Shown: positions 34,301-41,969 of the stretch, piece after piece | How the letters are laid out: each line of letters begins with the position of its first letter | Position numbering within the stretch: the first letter of the stretch is position 1 | Assembly: GCF_001605725.1 (NCBI RefSeq) | Contig: NZ_CP011530.1 | Location: 3,844,001-3,908,000 of the forward strand | Direction of reading: 5' to 3' | From: Mycobacteroides immunogenum | Lineage (GTDB): Bacteria; Actinomycetota; Actinomycetes; Mycobacteriales; Mycobacteriaceae | Length of the DNA: 64,000 nt | The notes under the pieces: generated by a model | Told to the model about the DNA's origin: nothing | What the model saw: the letters and a program-made list of their open reading frames with translations, nothing else | Databases searched by the model: none | Made by a program: the position numbers and the translations under genes

Positions 34301-35060
34301 CCGCGTCCAGCTCGGGGCCTGTCAGGTGTAGATCCCGGTTGACCTCACCGACGATCTTGCCGAGTTCGGTAAACGGCAGCGGCACAGAACGTCCCAGGTT
34401 CTTCACGGACAGTTCCAGCGCGTCGAGCGCGTCGCCGCTGGCGCCGGTGGTGATCTGCAGGGTGTCGAATGTTTCATCGAACTGCGCGCCGAGTTCGTAC
34501 AACTCGCGAGTCAGCTGCACCGCGCCGGCCACCGCCGCCGCCATTCCCGCACCGACCGCAGTGCCCAAGGCCGCGGCAGCCATCGATGCCTTACCCGCCA
34601 AACCTTCGAAACTGAACCCCAGGCCGTCGACGGCGCTCGCGCCGTCCTTGTGCCGCCGCAGGGAACTTTCGTAGTCGTCCTGGGCTGCGGCGGCTTCCTT
34701 GAGCGCACGCGTCTCGTCGCGTCTTGCCTTGTTGCGGGCCTCGGTGGCTGCGACGATCCGATCGTTAGACGCGGCGATCTTCTGCAGCCGCTGCAATTTA
34801 GCCTCGGCGGTCGCCAGCTTGCCGGTGGCGTCGGCTGCCTTGTCTTTGACCTTGATGACGTTGTCGTAGGCGCGGGCCAGTTGCGCTTCCGATGAGACGA
34901 TGCCGTCGGCGAGGTTCTTCCCGAAGTCTTTACCGAGCTTGGTTCCGAGGCCCCCGACGGAGCGGTTCAGCGCCGTTTGCGACTTCGATTCGATGCCCGC
35001 AAACGACGGGATGACCGGGAGCGTGTAGTACCCGAAATCCAAACCACCTTGTGCTGCCAC
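31332..35060 (-). CDS. Tape measure protein with internal M15-type peptidase domain
   Basis: 1242 residues, GTG 35060. N-terminal coiled-coil, a hydrophobic region near 160-190 (AGKASMAAAALGTAVGAGMA), the TP901-type domain (residues about 190-420), two further hydrophobic stretches near 500-560, then about residues 795-920 a D-Ala-D-Ala-carboxypeptidase-like domain with GEHSSGNAIDIM and MNHLHV. It sets tail length and probably helps DNA cross the wall by cutting peptidoglycan. Confidence 0.9.
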   Translation of the reverse strand: MAAQGGLDFGYYTLPVIPSFAGIESKSQTALNRSVGGLGTKLGKDFGKNLADGIVSSEAQLARAYDNVIKVKDKAADATGKLATAEAKLQRLQKIAASNDRIVAATEARNKARRDETRALKEAAAAQDDYESSLRRHKDGASAVDGLGFSFEGLAGKASMAAAALGTAVGAGMAAAVAGAVQLTRELYELGAQFDETFDTLQITTGASGDALDALELSVKNLGRSVPLPFTELGKIVGEVNRDLHLTGPELDAVSKSVANLGRLTGEAVDVRGLGRAFRSFGVEGKDQVATLDSLFGAWQRTGIPINELLSTVTKGGPQLRQFGFTFGQSAALIGMLDERGLDADKAVMALTKSLGTLAKTQGVTGPEALRQTVSQIKALTDAGRDAEALNLTNKIFGAKGGVQFFDAIKSGALDLETLQSALESTGSSINDTAADTDDFEQKWQIFKNNAASALEPLASTLFEFVNVSLTEFSDWVQQHAPAIIRFFGTSADLAITLGQSIIGMVGGAVRALALLVGGVGNVVGTLLKAGAAVDDFFGRHDKADEQRRAAEDAFAWGQGLNKVVDAADDLNQRLFRVRDKIRTTSDEMATAAEFTSRLGEVTASIPDGKTIRISENTPEVRRKLADIGVQVETLPDGTVTVTANTDQGKKILETWRKSIENDKPAEVPITADTSEAERKWNQFRDMLQNPGPTPVTGPFMGGNATADGPWIPFLPPPPARARGGIFDVWDSVASFADGKLPSQALIQRPVGRSGLVQWAEPSTRGEAFIPLGGGQRSIDIWMETGRRLGMMRSYDQGGLHEGLNPGADYLRSTVMQLFPQVKTIYGRRAEDGFGEHSSGNAIDIMIENYDTPQGRALGDSIAAFLVKNQSALDLNGFIWRQQSYGYGGSFTTGTPMGDRGDDNQNHMNHLHVILGSGRHATAKAVGLPTAPLVASGGGAVGGGGASIGGGGRSSGGSVFGAGYQTGRGTPGYDEDGRPGYYNPDPKQVREAEERAADAQQRIKDADAQVKIAEARKSELDFDASESQKLSADNALDKAKADAAKARREAQDTQADLADAQRGKFTAAKESKKNKGDNDLSDIGKIVGGGFAEMLGLDGSVFPNIEDLGIVKLAKAILGIKYTPQGTNFAGGLLAGAGGGGGLGSPSGSFGGATFDGGGATSGLPFGMVPEVSSTLPSFTGPNTHVGTGYPPGVGNAGNTDNSLNVTINNPQGDERSIADRTRRVLLNTPRQMTHEPIGAGG

Positions 35061-35075
35061 GGTGTGGCATCCGCC

Positions 35076-35243
35076 TTACCTCAGGTGCAGCGCTTGCCGC
35101 ACAATCCGCCGCAGCCAGGTCGGCCACGGCTCGACATACAGAGGTGTTTCGATTTCGGTGATGTATTGGAATTGGTTATCCCACAATCGGATGCGTGGGC
35201 GGCTTCTGATTCGGCGCCACGGATACCGCGGCGCCCGGTTCAC
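35076..35243 (-). CDS. Small basic protein between chaperone and tape measure, 55 aa
   Basis: GTG 35243 forms a GTGA overlap with the upstream stop. Very Arg/Trp-rich (RYPWRRIRSRPRIRLWDN, then EPWPTWLRRIVRQALHLR). It could be a small tail protein or act by keeping translation coupled to the tape measure 15 bases downstream. No family recognised. Confidence 0.5.
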   Translation of the reverse strand: MNRAPRYPWRRIRSRPRIRLWDNQFQYITEIETPLYVEPWPTWLRRIVRQALHLR

Positions 35244-35539
35244 AGGGTGCACTCCTTCTGGACGACGTCGCGCACATAGTCGACGAACTTGTCGAAGTCG
35301 TCTCCGGTAGGGCACTTCTCGGCCAGCATCTGCCATCGCGTCTCACCACCGATGAGTGTGACGACAGCTTCGTAGTTCCGGCCGCGCGCGAAATCCCTAA
35401 GCGCACTGACAGGCCAGCGGCCTCGACGCTTCGGGATCGTGAATTTGAGACCCTCCCACACCAAGTCGACGGTCGCCTTGTCGGTGTCGGTCTGCTCGTC
35501 GGCGGCTTCATTGGGCTTGTTGCGGCTGTTGTTGGCCAT
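35240..35539 (-). CDS. Tail assembly chaperone, T part (frameshift extension)
   Basis: 99 residues with a WEGLKFTIPKRRGRWPVSAL segment that repeats the FxxxxFxVPxxxxxWPxxxL pattern also seen in the upstream protein. It follows the upstream stop by five bases and lies in the -1 frame relative to it with no intervening stop, so it can be made both alone and as the C-terminal part of a fusion. Confidence 0.7.
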   Translation of the reverse strand: MANNSRNKPNEAADEQTDTDKATVDLVWEGLKFTIPKRRGRWPVSALRDFARGRNYEAVVTLIGGETRWQMLAEKCPTGDDFDKFVDYVRDVVQKECTL

Positions 35540-35544
35540 GGTGT

Positions 35545-36288
35545 TCAGCGTTTTCCTAGTTCATGTCGCCGGTTCGCAATTGCCTGTTCCATAGCCGAGA
35601 CCGCTGGCGCCGTGGGCGACGACTTCGCGGCGTACGCGGCTTCTCGTGCCTTCAAGTTAGCGACATGATCGACTTTCGCCTGCATAGCTTCCAGCGCCTT
35701 TGCTATCTCGTGCTGACGCAACGGCCGACCCGGATATATTTCACCTGTAAGCGCTTGGTATACGGACGCGAGAATGAACATTTGCTCAGTCCAAAATTCT
35801 TTGCCACCGTTCTGCGCGCGCACGATCGCCGACTTCGGATCCAGCCGGCGAATGTACGTCCAGATCTGACGCAATGACAAAGTGCCCCTGAAACGTTCGG
35901 CATAGTCCACGCCCCAGAACCTGCGTAGATCACTCACGAGGTCGTCCTCGTAGTGGTCCAGGATGTTGACCAATGTCGGTATGCCACCGAACCATTGGTC
36001 CGGCGCTGCCGGTGTTTCCGGTAGCCGCAACACCCCGACAGCCTCAGCCATCGCGTCCGACAGTTCGCGGTAGTCATCGACCGTGGCGTTATCGCCCAGT
36101 CCGCATCCCTGCCCGTTGAGCAGGTAATCGACGGCGTCAAAAGGGCGTTCGCGTACAAGACTGAGCGGCCACACCTCCAGGTTCAGGGGAACCCGGATGG
36201 TGTGGCCGCGGAACTGTGCTTCGGCTTCGGTCGCGCCCAGCGCTTCCAGCCGTGCGGCGTCAGACGTTTTCGCCGCCACCTTCACCAT
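35545..36288 (-). CDS. Tail assembly chaperone, G part
   Basis: 247 residues from ATG 36288 (GTG 36297 and GTG 36285 are alternatives). FRGHTIRVPLNLEVWPLSLV near the N-terminus is the chaperone signature, followed by RQIWTYIRRLDPKSAIVRAQ. Tail assembly chaperones coat the tape measure during tail building and are usually made in two forms through a frameshift. It overlaps the upstream small gene. Confidence 0.7.
   Translation of the reverse strand: MVKVAAKTSDAARLEALGATEAEAQFRGHTIRVPLNLEVWPLSLVRERPFDAVDYLLNGQGCGLGDNATVDDYRELSDAMAEAVGVLRLPETPAAPDQWFGGIPTLVNILDHYEDDLVSDLRRFWGVDYAERFRGTLSLRQIWTYIRRLDPKSAIVRAQNGGKEFWTEQMFILASVYQALTGEIYPGRPLRQHEIAKALEAMQAKVDHVANLKAREAAYAAKSSPTAPAVSAMEQAIANRRHELGKR
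35550..35556 (-). promoter_or_regulatory. Candidate -1 ribosomal frameshift site (GGAAAAC)
   Basis: The last sense codons of the upstream chaperone read GGA AAA CGC then TGA. Slipping back one base on the A-run changes the reading to AAA ACG CTG AAC ACC ATG GCC, which is in frame with the downstream ORF and has no stop. The site sits just before the stop and two genes before the tape measure, as in lambda G/GT. Confidence 0.7.
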
Positions 36289-36544
36289 CGACCTCACCGT
36301 CGCCGGTATCGGCTTCGGTGTTCGGCATATCCGGTTCGGCGACGTTCACCGATTGCGACGTGCCGCGGCTTCGACGCCCCCGCTTGACCTTCGGTGCGCC
36401 GTCGGTGTCCGCTGCGTCTGTGGCGAGCTCGTACGGCTTGGCCTCTTCCTTCTCGATCAGCACCGCAGCCGACACATCGTCGACGGTGATGACTGAGCCC
36501 TTAAGGAATTCGGGCTTGTTGACAAGCAACTCGATCGTCTTCAC
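36260..36544 (-). CDS. Hypothetical acidic protein upstream of tail chaperones, 94 aa
   Basis: GTG 36544 is preceded by AAAGGGGG seven bases upstream, a strong ribosome site. VKTIELLVNKPEFLKGSVIT looks folded, the rest is charged with a KVKRGRRSR basic stretch and an acidic tail. Between major tail protein and chaperone; role unknown. Confidence 0.6.
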   Translation of the reverse strand: MKTIELLVNKPEFLKGSVITVDDVSAAVLIEKEEAKPYELATDAADTDGAPKVKRGRRSRGTSQSVNVAEPDMPNTEADTGDGEVDGEGGGENV

Positions 36545-36560
36545 TTTGAGTGCCCCCTTT

Positions 36561-37103
36561 CTATGCGGCGGTCTGCTGCGCGGCGAACAGCTTGCGGGCA
36601 GAGTCCGGGAAAATCCGGCACTCGATTTCGCGGGGAGTCGCGTCGCCCTCGGCGTCCTTGATGTTCGGCGTCCAGAACCGCGCCGGCCGCTTGGAAATCT
36701 CGCGCCGGATTTCGCCGCTGGCGGTGCGCTTCTCGAATGCCACGTACTCGTACAGCGGATTCGGCACAACGATTTCGGTTTCGGTCGAGCCGTTCCACAG
36801 GATCCGCTGCATCGCAGGGTTGTCCTCCAGTGCGGACACCTTGCGGGTGAGCTTGAAGTCCTTCGACGCGACGATGATCGTGCCGTAACCCCATGCCGGG
36901 ATGTCCTTCTCGTCCCATTCGCGCTGAGTATCGATACCCGCATCGCCTACCAGCAGGCCGAGGAACGCCCACTTGCCGGTGGTCGTCACGAACGGATCGG
37001 TGATGGCCGCGGGCAGGTCCGCCGTAGTCGGTGCCGCCGAACCCATCCACAGCAGTACGTCGGCCTCTGTATAGAGCTTCACATTGTCGGGATTGCCAGC
37101 CAT
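36561..37103 (-). CDS. Major tail (tube) protein
   Basis: 180 residues, MAGNPDNVKLYTEADVLLWM, GKWAFLGLLVGDAGIDTQRE and YEYVAFEKRTASGEIRREIS, the compact beta-rich type of siphovirus tube proteins. It lies after the tail terminator and before the chaperones and tape measure, the canonical order. Upstream spacer of 20 bases contains a purine-rich ribosome site. Confidence 0.8.
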   Translation of the reverse strand: MAGNPDNVKLYTEADVLLWMGSAAPTTADLPAAITDPFVTTTGKWAFLGLLVGDAGIDTQREWDEKDIPAWGYGTIIVASKDFKLTRKVSALEDNPAMQRILWNGSTETEIVVPNPLYEYVAFEKRTASGEIRREISKRPARFWTPNIKDAEGDATPREIECRIFPDSARKLFAAQQTAA

Positions 37104-37123
37104 TGGTGCTGTCTCCTTGTCTC

Positions 37124-37546
37124 TTAGACGGTTTCGATGGTGCGCACCGCCGCGGGGACGGTGAACGACGCCATGTCGGCGCCGGTGTCGGTGTCCCGCG
37201 CAGTGACGAACACGCTTCCGCCGTTGCGGAACACGTGTGCGACCCCTGGCGGGCGGTTGTCGTGCAGATAGCCGTGCACTCGGCGCGCGACGCGGTCGGC
37301 CAGATCAGAGCCCCGTGCACGCACGGTGATCCGGATCGTCGCGTCACGTTTGATGGGCCACTGTTCTGGACCGCCGTCATCGTGCACGGTGACCAGCGGC
37401 GGACCGGTGCGAAGGCTCCAGTCTTGGGGCACTTCCTCGACGGCTACCCGGCAGACGCTGCCGAACAGGTTGACGTTCGGGGCCAGCGCGAGAAACGTCT
37501 CCACGGCGTCCGCGAAATTGTTGCGGATGTCTGCGTGCTCTCTCAT
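37124..37546 (-). CDS. Tail terminator protein
   Basis: 140 residues from ATG 37546 (ATGA overlap). FADAVETFLALAPNVNLFGS then RDATIRITVRARGSDLADRV resembles the gpU-like tail terminators of siphoviruses. It would cap the completed tail tube for head joining. Family assigned largely from length and gene order. Confidence 0.65.
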   Translation of the reverse strand: MREHADIRNNFADAVETFLALAPNVNLFGSVCRVAVEEVPQDWSLRTGPPLVTVHDDGGPEQWPIKRDATIRITVRARGSDLADRVARRVHGYLHDNRPPGVAHVFRNGGSVFVTARDTDTGADMASFTVPAAVRTIETV

Positions 37547-37785
37547 CGCAACCTCAATCCCAGGCGTCCAAATGCTTTCGACACCGCGCCGTGTTTGGCC
37601 TGGTCTTCCTTTTTGCCGTGGATACCGCGGACCTGCCGGTCGGTGACGTACTCCTCGACCGTGGCGCCCGCCTTCTCTGCTGCCGGGTCCGCGACCGCGT
37701 CGAGCGCCTTGCCCAGGCCCTGATCGTTCTTCGCGATGTACGCGATAGTTTTCTTGTTCAGCCGAAACTTGCCTTGCGGTGCCAT
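37543..37785 (-). CDS. HK97 gp10-like head-tail/tail-completion protein, 80 aa
   Basis: Short basic protein (MAPQGKFRLNKKTIAYIAKN) with an ARB-like TVEEYVTDRQVRGIHGKKED loop, resembling truncated gp10-type neck proteins found between the stopper and terminator genes. Starts one base into the previous stop. Assigned mainly by position. Confidence 0.6.
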   Translation of the reverse strand: MAPQGKFRLNKKTIAYIAKNDQGLGKALDAVADPAAEKAGATVEEYVTDRQVRGIHGKKEDQAKHGAVSKAFGRLGLRLR

Positions 37786-38471
37786 CAGCCGATACCGCCC
37801 TTCGCGGACTGCGCCAGCACCACAAGCTGGTTGCGGTCAGCCCACTGGGACAGCTGCACACCGACCAGCGCGCGGCACTCGCGGCCACGAACGATCAGCC
37901 AATCGTTATCTCGGATCTCCGTATCGAGATCGAAGACGACGGTGAATGCGGCGGCGACAACCTCGCCGGTGGCACCGAACCTCTGCCGCTGACTGCCCCT
38001 GACGACCGCACGAGCGGTCACGGTGACCGGAGTGCCGTCGGGCTCTATCGTGCCGCGGTCGCCGCGTCGGCCGGCAGCGATGATGGTGACCTGTTCGCCG
38101 AGGCTGACGTCTTCACAGAACCGGGCTTCCACGCGTACATGACTGAGGTTGCGGTCCAGGTCGACGCGGCGAACACCCGGCGACTGCATTTCGAACAGCC
38201 GAGCCCCGAACTCGACGGCGTCACGAGCAGTGAGCGTTTCGGTGTCCGCGTCCACGATCAGATGCCCGACCGCATTCACGATCGCGACCTGAGTGCCGGC
38301 GATTTCCTCGATGGCCGGGTGCTCAGCCCAGCTGCACCGGTCCTTCGGGATACGGCGCTCGGTGTAGGTCGGCCGCCCCCAGGCGTCGACGACCGGGGCA
38401 CCAGCGTCGGTTACCGGGTCGCGCTTGACCAGCGTGACGGTGTCGGGGCCGGGATCAAACATGCTCACCAT
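37785..38471 (-). CDS. Head-to-tail stopper-like protein
   Basis: 228 residues, with VTLVKRDPVTDAGAPVVDAW near the N-terminus and RDNDWLIVRGRECRALVGVQ near the end, beta-rich as in head-closure proteins. It lies between the connector and the terminator. Starts at ATG 38471, with GTG 38468 giving a GTGA overlap as the alternative. Confidence 0.6.
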   Translation of the reverse strand: MVSMFDPGPDTVTLVKRDPVTDAGAPVVDAWGRPTYTERRIPKDRCSWAEHPAIEEIAGTQVAIVNAVGHLIVDADTETLTARDAVEFGARLFEMQSPGVRRVDLDRNLSHVRVEARFCEDVSLGEQVTIIAAGRRGDRGTIEPDGTPVTVTARAVVRGSQRQRFGATGEVVAAAFTVVFDLDTEIRDNDWLIVRGRECRALVGVQLSQWADRNQLVVLAQSAKGGIG

Positions 38472-38860
38472 GGCTCAGCCTGCGAGTATCCGGTGAATGT
38501 GGCCTGCGGCGCCGCAGTAGGCGATAGACCCAGCATCTGCAGGTGACGTTCGGTGAAGTCCAGCAGCTGCGCGGCTTGCGCCATCTTGACCGTGGTCGTG
38601 CGGTCATCGGTGGTACGGGTCAGTTCCAGCACCCGAGAATCTGTGACGCCCTCAGGCCCGAACATGGCCTTGACGACGTCGTAGGTTACGAGCTTGCCGC
38701 GCTCGTCAGTCGAGGGCAGGTCGGGCAGCCGCGAAGGACTACGGATCCATGCGGCGGCTGCCCGAACCAACACCTCGGCGAGCGCCCGTTCCGTCACCGA
38801 CAGAGGGCGGAACATGCCCTCGAATTCGGCGACGGTCAGGAAAGGCGTTACATCGGCCAC
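38465..38860 (-). CDS. Head-to-tail connector (gp6/Gp15-like adaptor)
   Basis: 131 residues, helical, TPFLTVAEFEGMFRPLSVTE opening and a RTTTVKMAQAAQLLDFTERH middle. Such adaptors sit under the portal. Six bases downstream of the preceding gene, in the connector cluster between capsid and tail genes. Confidence 0.7.
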   Translation of the reverse strand: MADVTPFLTVAEFEGMFRPLSVTERALAEVLVRAAAAWIRSPSRLPDLPSTDERGKLVTYDVVKAMFGPEGVTDSRVLELTRTTDDRTTTVKMAQAAQLLDFTERHLQMLGLSPTAAPQATFTGYSQAEPW

Positions 38861-38866
38861 AGCGAT

Positions 38867-39286
38867 TTACCTTGTCGCAGCCTTGATTTGGGTCTTGCTC
38901 ATCTTCGCGGCCTGCTCAGCGGGGATACCACGATCTACGGCGTACTTGCGCCACACCTCTGTCGAGTTCGCCGACTTCGGCCGCTCGATGCCATCGCCCG
39001 GTGCCAACACCACCGAATCCCAACTACCGTCGCTGCCTCCACCACCGGCTGTTTCGTCACCGCCGTCATCGGCGGCAAGCGCTTCGGTTGCCGCTGCGGC
39101 GGCTTCGGCTTCGGCCTGTGCCCGTTCCCACGTCTCGCGGTCGACGATGGCGCCCGCCGCGGTGAGGCGGCGGACGTCGTCGTCATCGAGATCAGAGAGG
39201 ATGGCGCCGCGCTTAAGTTCACGCCATACCCCCTTGTCGTCCAGACGTCGCAGGAAATCCGCTGTCAGAACGTATTCGGCTGTCAC
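38867..39286 (-). CDS. Head-assembly protein with Lsr2-like C-terminal segment
   Basis: 139 residues from GTG 39286 (GTGA overlap with the capsid stop). N-terminal LTADFLRRLDDKGVWRELKR, a Glu/Ala-rich middle and Gly/Asp linker, and a C-terminal VWRKYAVDRGIPAEQAAKMS that resembles the small peripheral-subunit/Lsr2-type helix pair. Proteins like this follow the capsid gene in many actinobacteriophages; function unknown. Confidence 0.65.
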   Translation of the reverse strand: MTAEYVLTADFLRRLDDKGVWRELKRGAILSDLDDDDVRRLTAAGAIVDRETWERAQAEAEAAAAATEALAADDGGDETAGGGGSDGSWDSVVLAPGDGIERPKSANSTEVWRKYAVDRGIPAEQAAKMSKTQIKAATR

Positions 39287-40227
39287 GGGGTCACCAACCC
39301 AGTCAGCCAGATACCGGCCTTCGGCTGATCCAACGCGTAGGCGGTCTTGCGCGTCGCGTCGCAACGGTGAGACTCGGTCGGGCCACCGTTGGGGCCGTTG
39401 CCCTCCGGATACAGGCCGGTGACTTGGAACGCGCGCGTGTCCGAGTAGAACCCGGTCACACCCTTCTGCCCGACCCAGATTCGGTCAGTCGGATATCCGC
39501 GTGCGCCGAGGATGTCGAGGTCGAACACCTTGCCGGGCAGCTTGCCGGTGTACTGGATGTTCTCGTTCGCGATATTGCCCTGATAGACCTTCAGGAACTT
39601 CTCGTTGTCCATCAAGACCGGCAGCAGGCCGGGATTCATCACCATCGTGTCGGGCTCGAATCCGAACCATTCCTCAGCGCTGCCACCCTCAGCGATCGAC
39701 GGGGCCGCATTCATGACCTTTTCGATCCCGCGAGCAATGTCGATGCGCGGATTGCCGTTGGCGGTGTCCCACGCCGCGGAAACCGCCATGGTCGGAACGG
39801 CACTGGCCTGAGTTAGTGCACGGAACACACGGTCGTCGGAACGCTTGAACGTGTTGACCAACTGCGTAATCTGCAGGTTCACGCTGTCGACGTCGTTCTC
39901 GTCGATCATCTCCTTAGAGACCCGGACACCTAGGCCCTTCTTGTTCGCCACAGCGAACAGCGCGGAGCCCTTGCGGCCGGCCGCGACCGGGATCTCCCCG
40001 AACTCGGCGACGTCCTCGGGCTCACCGTCCAGGAAGATCGGGTCTCCCTGCCGGTACGCCACGACTCCGTTCTTATTGCCGCCGCCGTTACGGAACAACG
40101 TCTGCGAGATGAAAACATTAGTCAGCAGCTGCTTAATCTTCGTCGGAATCCACAGCGGATTGCCGACCATTTCCGACACTGTGAGCCGGGGGCCGTCGCT
40201 GATGCTGACGATAGGGGTTGTAGGCAT
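39283..40227 (-). CDS. Major capsid protein
   Basis: 314 residues, HK97-fold type, with IVSISDGPRLTVSEMVGNPL, KKGLGVRVSKEMIDENDVDS, an E-loop-like region and FEPDTMVMNPGLLPVLMDNE. Located after the protease and decoration genes and before the connectors. The most abundant virion protein expected. Confidence 0.85.
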   Translation of the reverse strand: MPTTPIVSISDGPRLTVSEMVGNPLWIPTKIKQLLTNVFISQTLFRNGGGNKNGVVAYRQGDPIFLDGEPEDVAEFGEIPVAAGRKGSALFAVANKKGLGVRVSKEMIDENDVDSVNLQITQLVNTFKRSDDRVFRALTQASAVPTMAVSAAWDTANGNPRIDIARGIEKVMNAAPSIAEGGSAEEWFGFEPDTMVMNPGLLPVLMDNEKFLKVYQGNIANENIQYTGKLPGKVFDLDILGARGYPTDRIWVGQKGVTGFYSDTRAFQVTGLYPEGNGPNGGPTESHRCDATRKTAYALDQPKAGIWLTGLVTP

Positions 40228-40258
40228 TATTCTGTCTCCCTTGCTATTTCAGTCCAAC

Positions 40259-40711
40259 TCAGACGGTCCGGAAGAGGCCGACGGCCTTGGTTGCTACGAC
40301 GACACCACCGGGTTCGGTGCAGCGGCCGACGATGGTTCGCGCGTCCGGTGTCGCGCCCGCCGGAGTCACGGTGCCGTTCGCAGCCGCGATCAGCAGCTCC
40401 CCGAACGCCGCATCCGCCGCGTAGGTGACGGGCACTTCCGTGCCGCCGTATGCGCACGCCACCTTGGTCGGCAGCACCGCCGTGTTCAGCACCGGGCGCC
40501 CGTCACCGCCCGTGGTCGGCGCGAGCACGAGATCTTCGGGCGCGATCGCGTCGGTCAGCGCGACACCGACAACCTTGAACGAACCCGCGGCGGCGGGCTG
40601 AATTCGGCCACCGGTGACGCCTTCGACGAGCTGGCCGCCCTTGATCGAAACGCCAGCCTTCGGGGTGTATGTCCGCGGTCCCGTCTTGGTGACCTGAGTA
40701 ATTCCGGGCAT
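40259..40711 (-). CDS. Capsid decoration protein (DUF2190-like)
   Basis: 150 residues, small beta-barrel type (SIKGGQLVEGVTGGRIQPAA, then GSFKVVGVALTDA) similar to gpD/DUF2190-type head decoration proteins. It lies between the maturation protease and the capsid gene, the usual position. Confidence 0.65.
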   Translation of the reverse strand: MPGITQVTKTGPRTYTPKAGVSIKGGQLVEGVTGGRIQPAAAGSFKVVGVALTDAIAPEDLVLAPTTGGDGRPVLNTAVLPTKVACAYGGTEVPVTYAADAAFGELLIAAANGTVTPAGATPDARTIVGRCTEPGGVVVATKAVGLFRTV

Positions 40712-40712
40712 G

Positions 40713-41969
40713 TCAGAAACTCCAATTCTTGAATCGAGGGTCGTTGCGGATTTCGTCTTCCGCGCTGGCCGATGCCTGCGCCTCGGTACCGTGACCGACT
40801 TCGGTCAGCGGCACTGCGGTCTCAGCCGGAATCGAATCCAGCAGGGCCGTAGTGCCTTCCGGGTCCGCCTTCATCAGCGCCAGGAAAGCATCGCGGCGCG
40901 GCGCCGTGATCTTGCCCTTTGCGACCGCAGCGTCCACGACCTGGGCATGTGCCTCCGCGATCTGCGTTGCGCGGGCCAGCGCGCCCGCAGCAGCATCAGA
41001 TTCGAGCTTGGACACCCGCGCCGGGTCCATCAGCACCAAACCGGCCTTGGCTGCCGCGGCAACCAGTTCCTTACCGTCGACCGCGGTATCGGCGCCGGTC
41101 TCGGCGGCGTTATCGCCGGCGGTGGTGCTGTCCCCGGCGGTGTCTTCCTGCTCGATACCTGCCAGCTTGTCGAGTGCGGCAAGCACGTCTTCGTCGGTGG
41201 CGTCCGGTCCAAGACCGAGCCGCTTTGCGACGTCCTCCTTGATGTCAGGCACGTGGCCCTCCTTCGAGATATTCGCCGAAGCGGACGCCCCGGCGTTGTC
41301 GGCCCGCGCCACCGGCGCGGGTGCGGCCGGACGGCCGGAGTACTTGAACTTGTAGGACGAGCTGGCCAGCGCCGAGGCGACCGCCTGTTCGGTATCTGCA
41401 CGAGCCCCGGAATCGTCGATGCGTGTCGCTAGACCAGCAACGACCATTTCTTCGGCGGTGTACCAGGTTTCGTCGGCCATGGCCTGCGCCCACTCCTCTG
41501 CGGTTCCGCCGGCGCGGTCGGCGTAGAGATTGGCGTAGCTCGACGACAGCTTTTCGAGATGATCGGCGACGCTGCGCAGGTCTTTCGCGGTGCCGTATTG
41601 GCCGGATCGGGCGTCATGCACCATCGCCTGCCCGTACTTGGAGACCACAACTTCGTCGCTGGCCACCGCGATTACGCTGGCAGCCGATGCGGCCAGCCCG
41701 TCGACGTAGGTGATGGTCTTGCCGGGATGGCGCATGATCGCATTCGCGATGTTGATGCCATCGAACGCATTACCGCCCGGCGAGTTGATCCGCACCGTCA
41801 GTTCGGTTTCCGGATCCAGCGCGGAAATTTCGACGACCAGCGCTTCGGCATTGACGCCGAACCATGAGTCGATTTCGTCGTAGATATGCAGCGTGGCCGT
41901 CGGCTTATCCTCTGCCGATACGGCTTTCGCGACAGTGAACTTGTACCACTCACGGTTTTCACGAGCCAT
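40713..41969 (-). CDS. ClpP-like head maturation protease with scaffold domain
   Basis: 418 residues. Residues 20-210 are a ClpP-type serine protease (RINSPGGNAFDGINIANAIM; catalytic S95 in GLAASAASVIA and H118 in MVHDARSG). The C-terminal half is Ala/Asp-rich and helical, as expected for a fused scaffolding domain that is removed during maturation. It precedes decoration and capsid genes. Confidence 0.9.
   Translation of the reverse strand: MARENREWYKFTVAKAVSAEDKPTATLHIYDEIDSWFGVNAEALVVEISALDPETELTVRINSPGGNAFDGINIANAIMRHPGKTITYVDGLAASAASVIAVASDEVVVSKYGQAMVHDARSGQYGTAKDLRSVADHLEKLSSSYANLYADRAGGTAEEWAQAMADETWYTAEEMVVAGLATRIDDSGARADTEQAVASALASSSYKFKYSGRPAAPAPVARADNAGASASANISKEGHVPDIKEDVAKRLGLGPDATDEDVLAALDKLAGIEQEDTAGDSTTAGDNAAETGADTAVDGKELVAAAAKAGLVLMDPARVSKLESDAAAGALARATQIAEAHAQVVDAAVAKGKITAPRRDAFLALMKADPEGTTALLDSIPAETAVPLTEVGHGTEAQASASAEDEIRNDPRFKNWSF

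Noticed and set aside
33373..34674. 433-residue rightward frame inside the tape measure
   Set aside because: Antisense shadow of the tape measure gene, which has clear coding features on the other strand.
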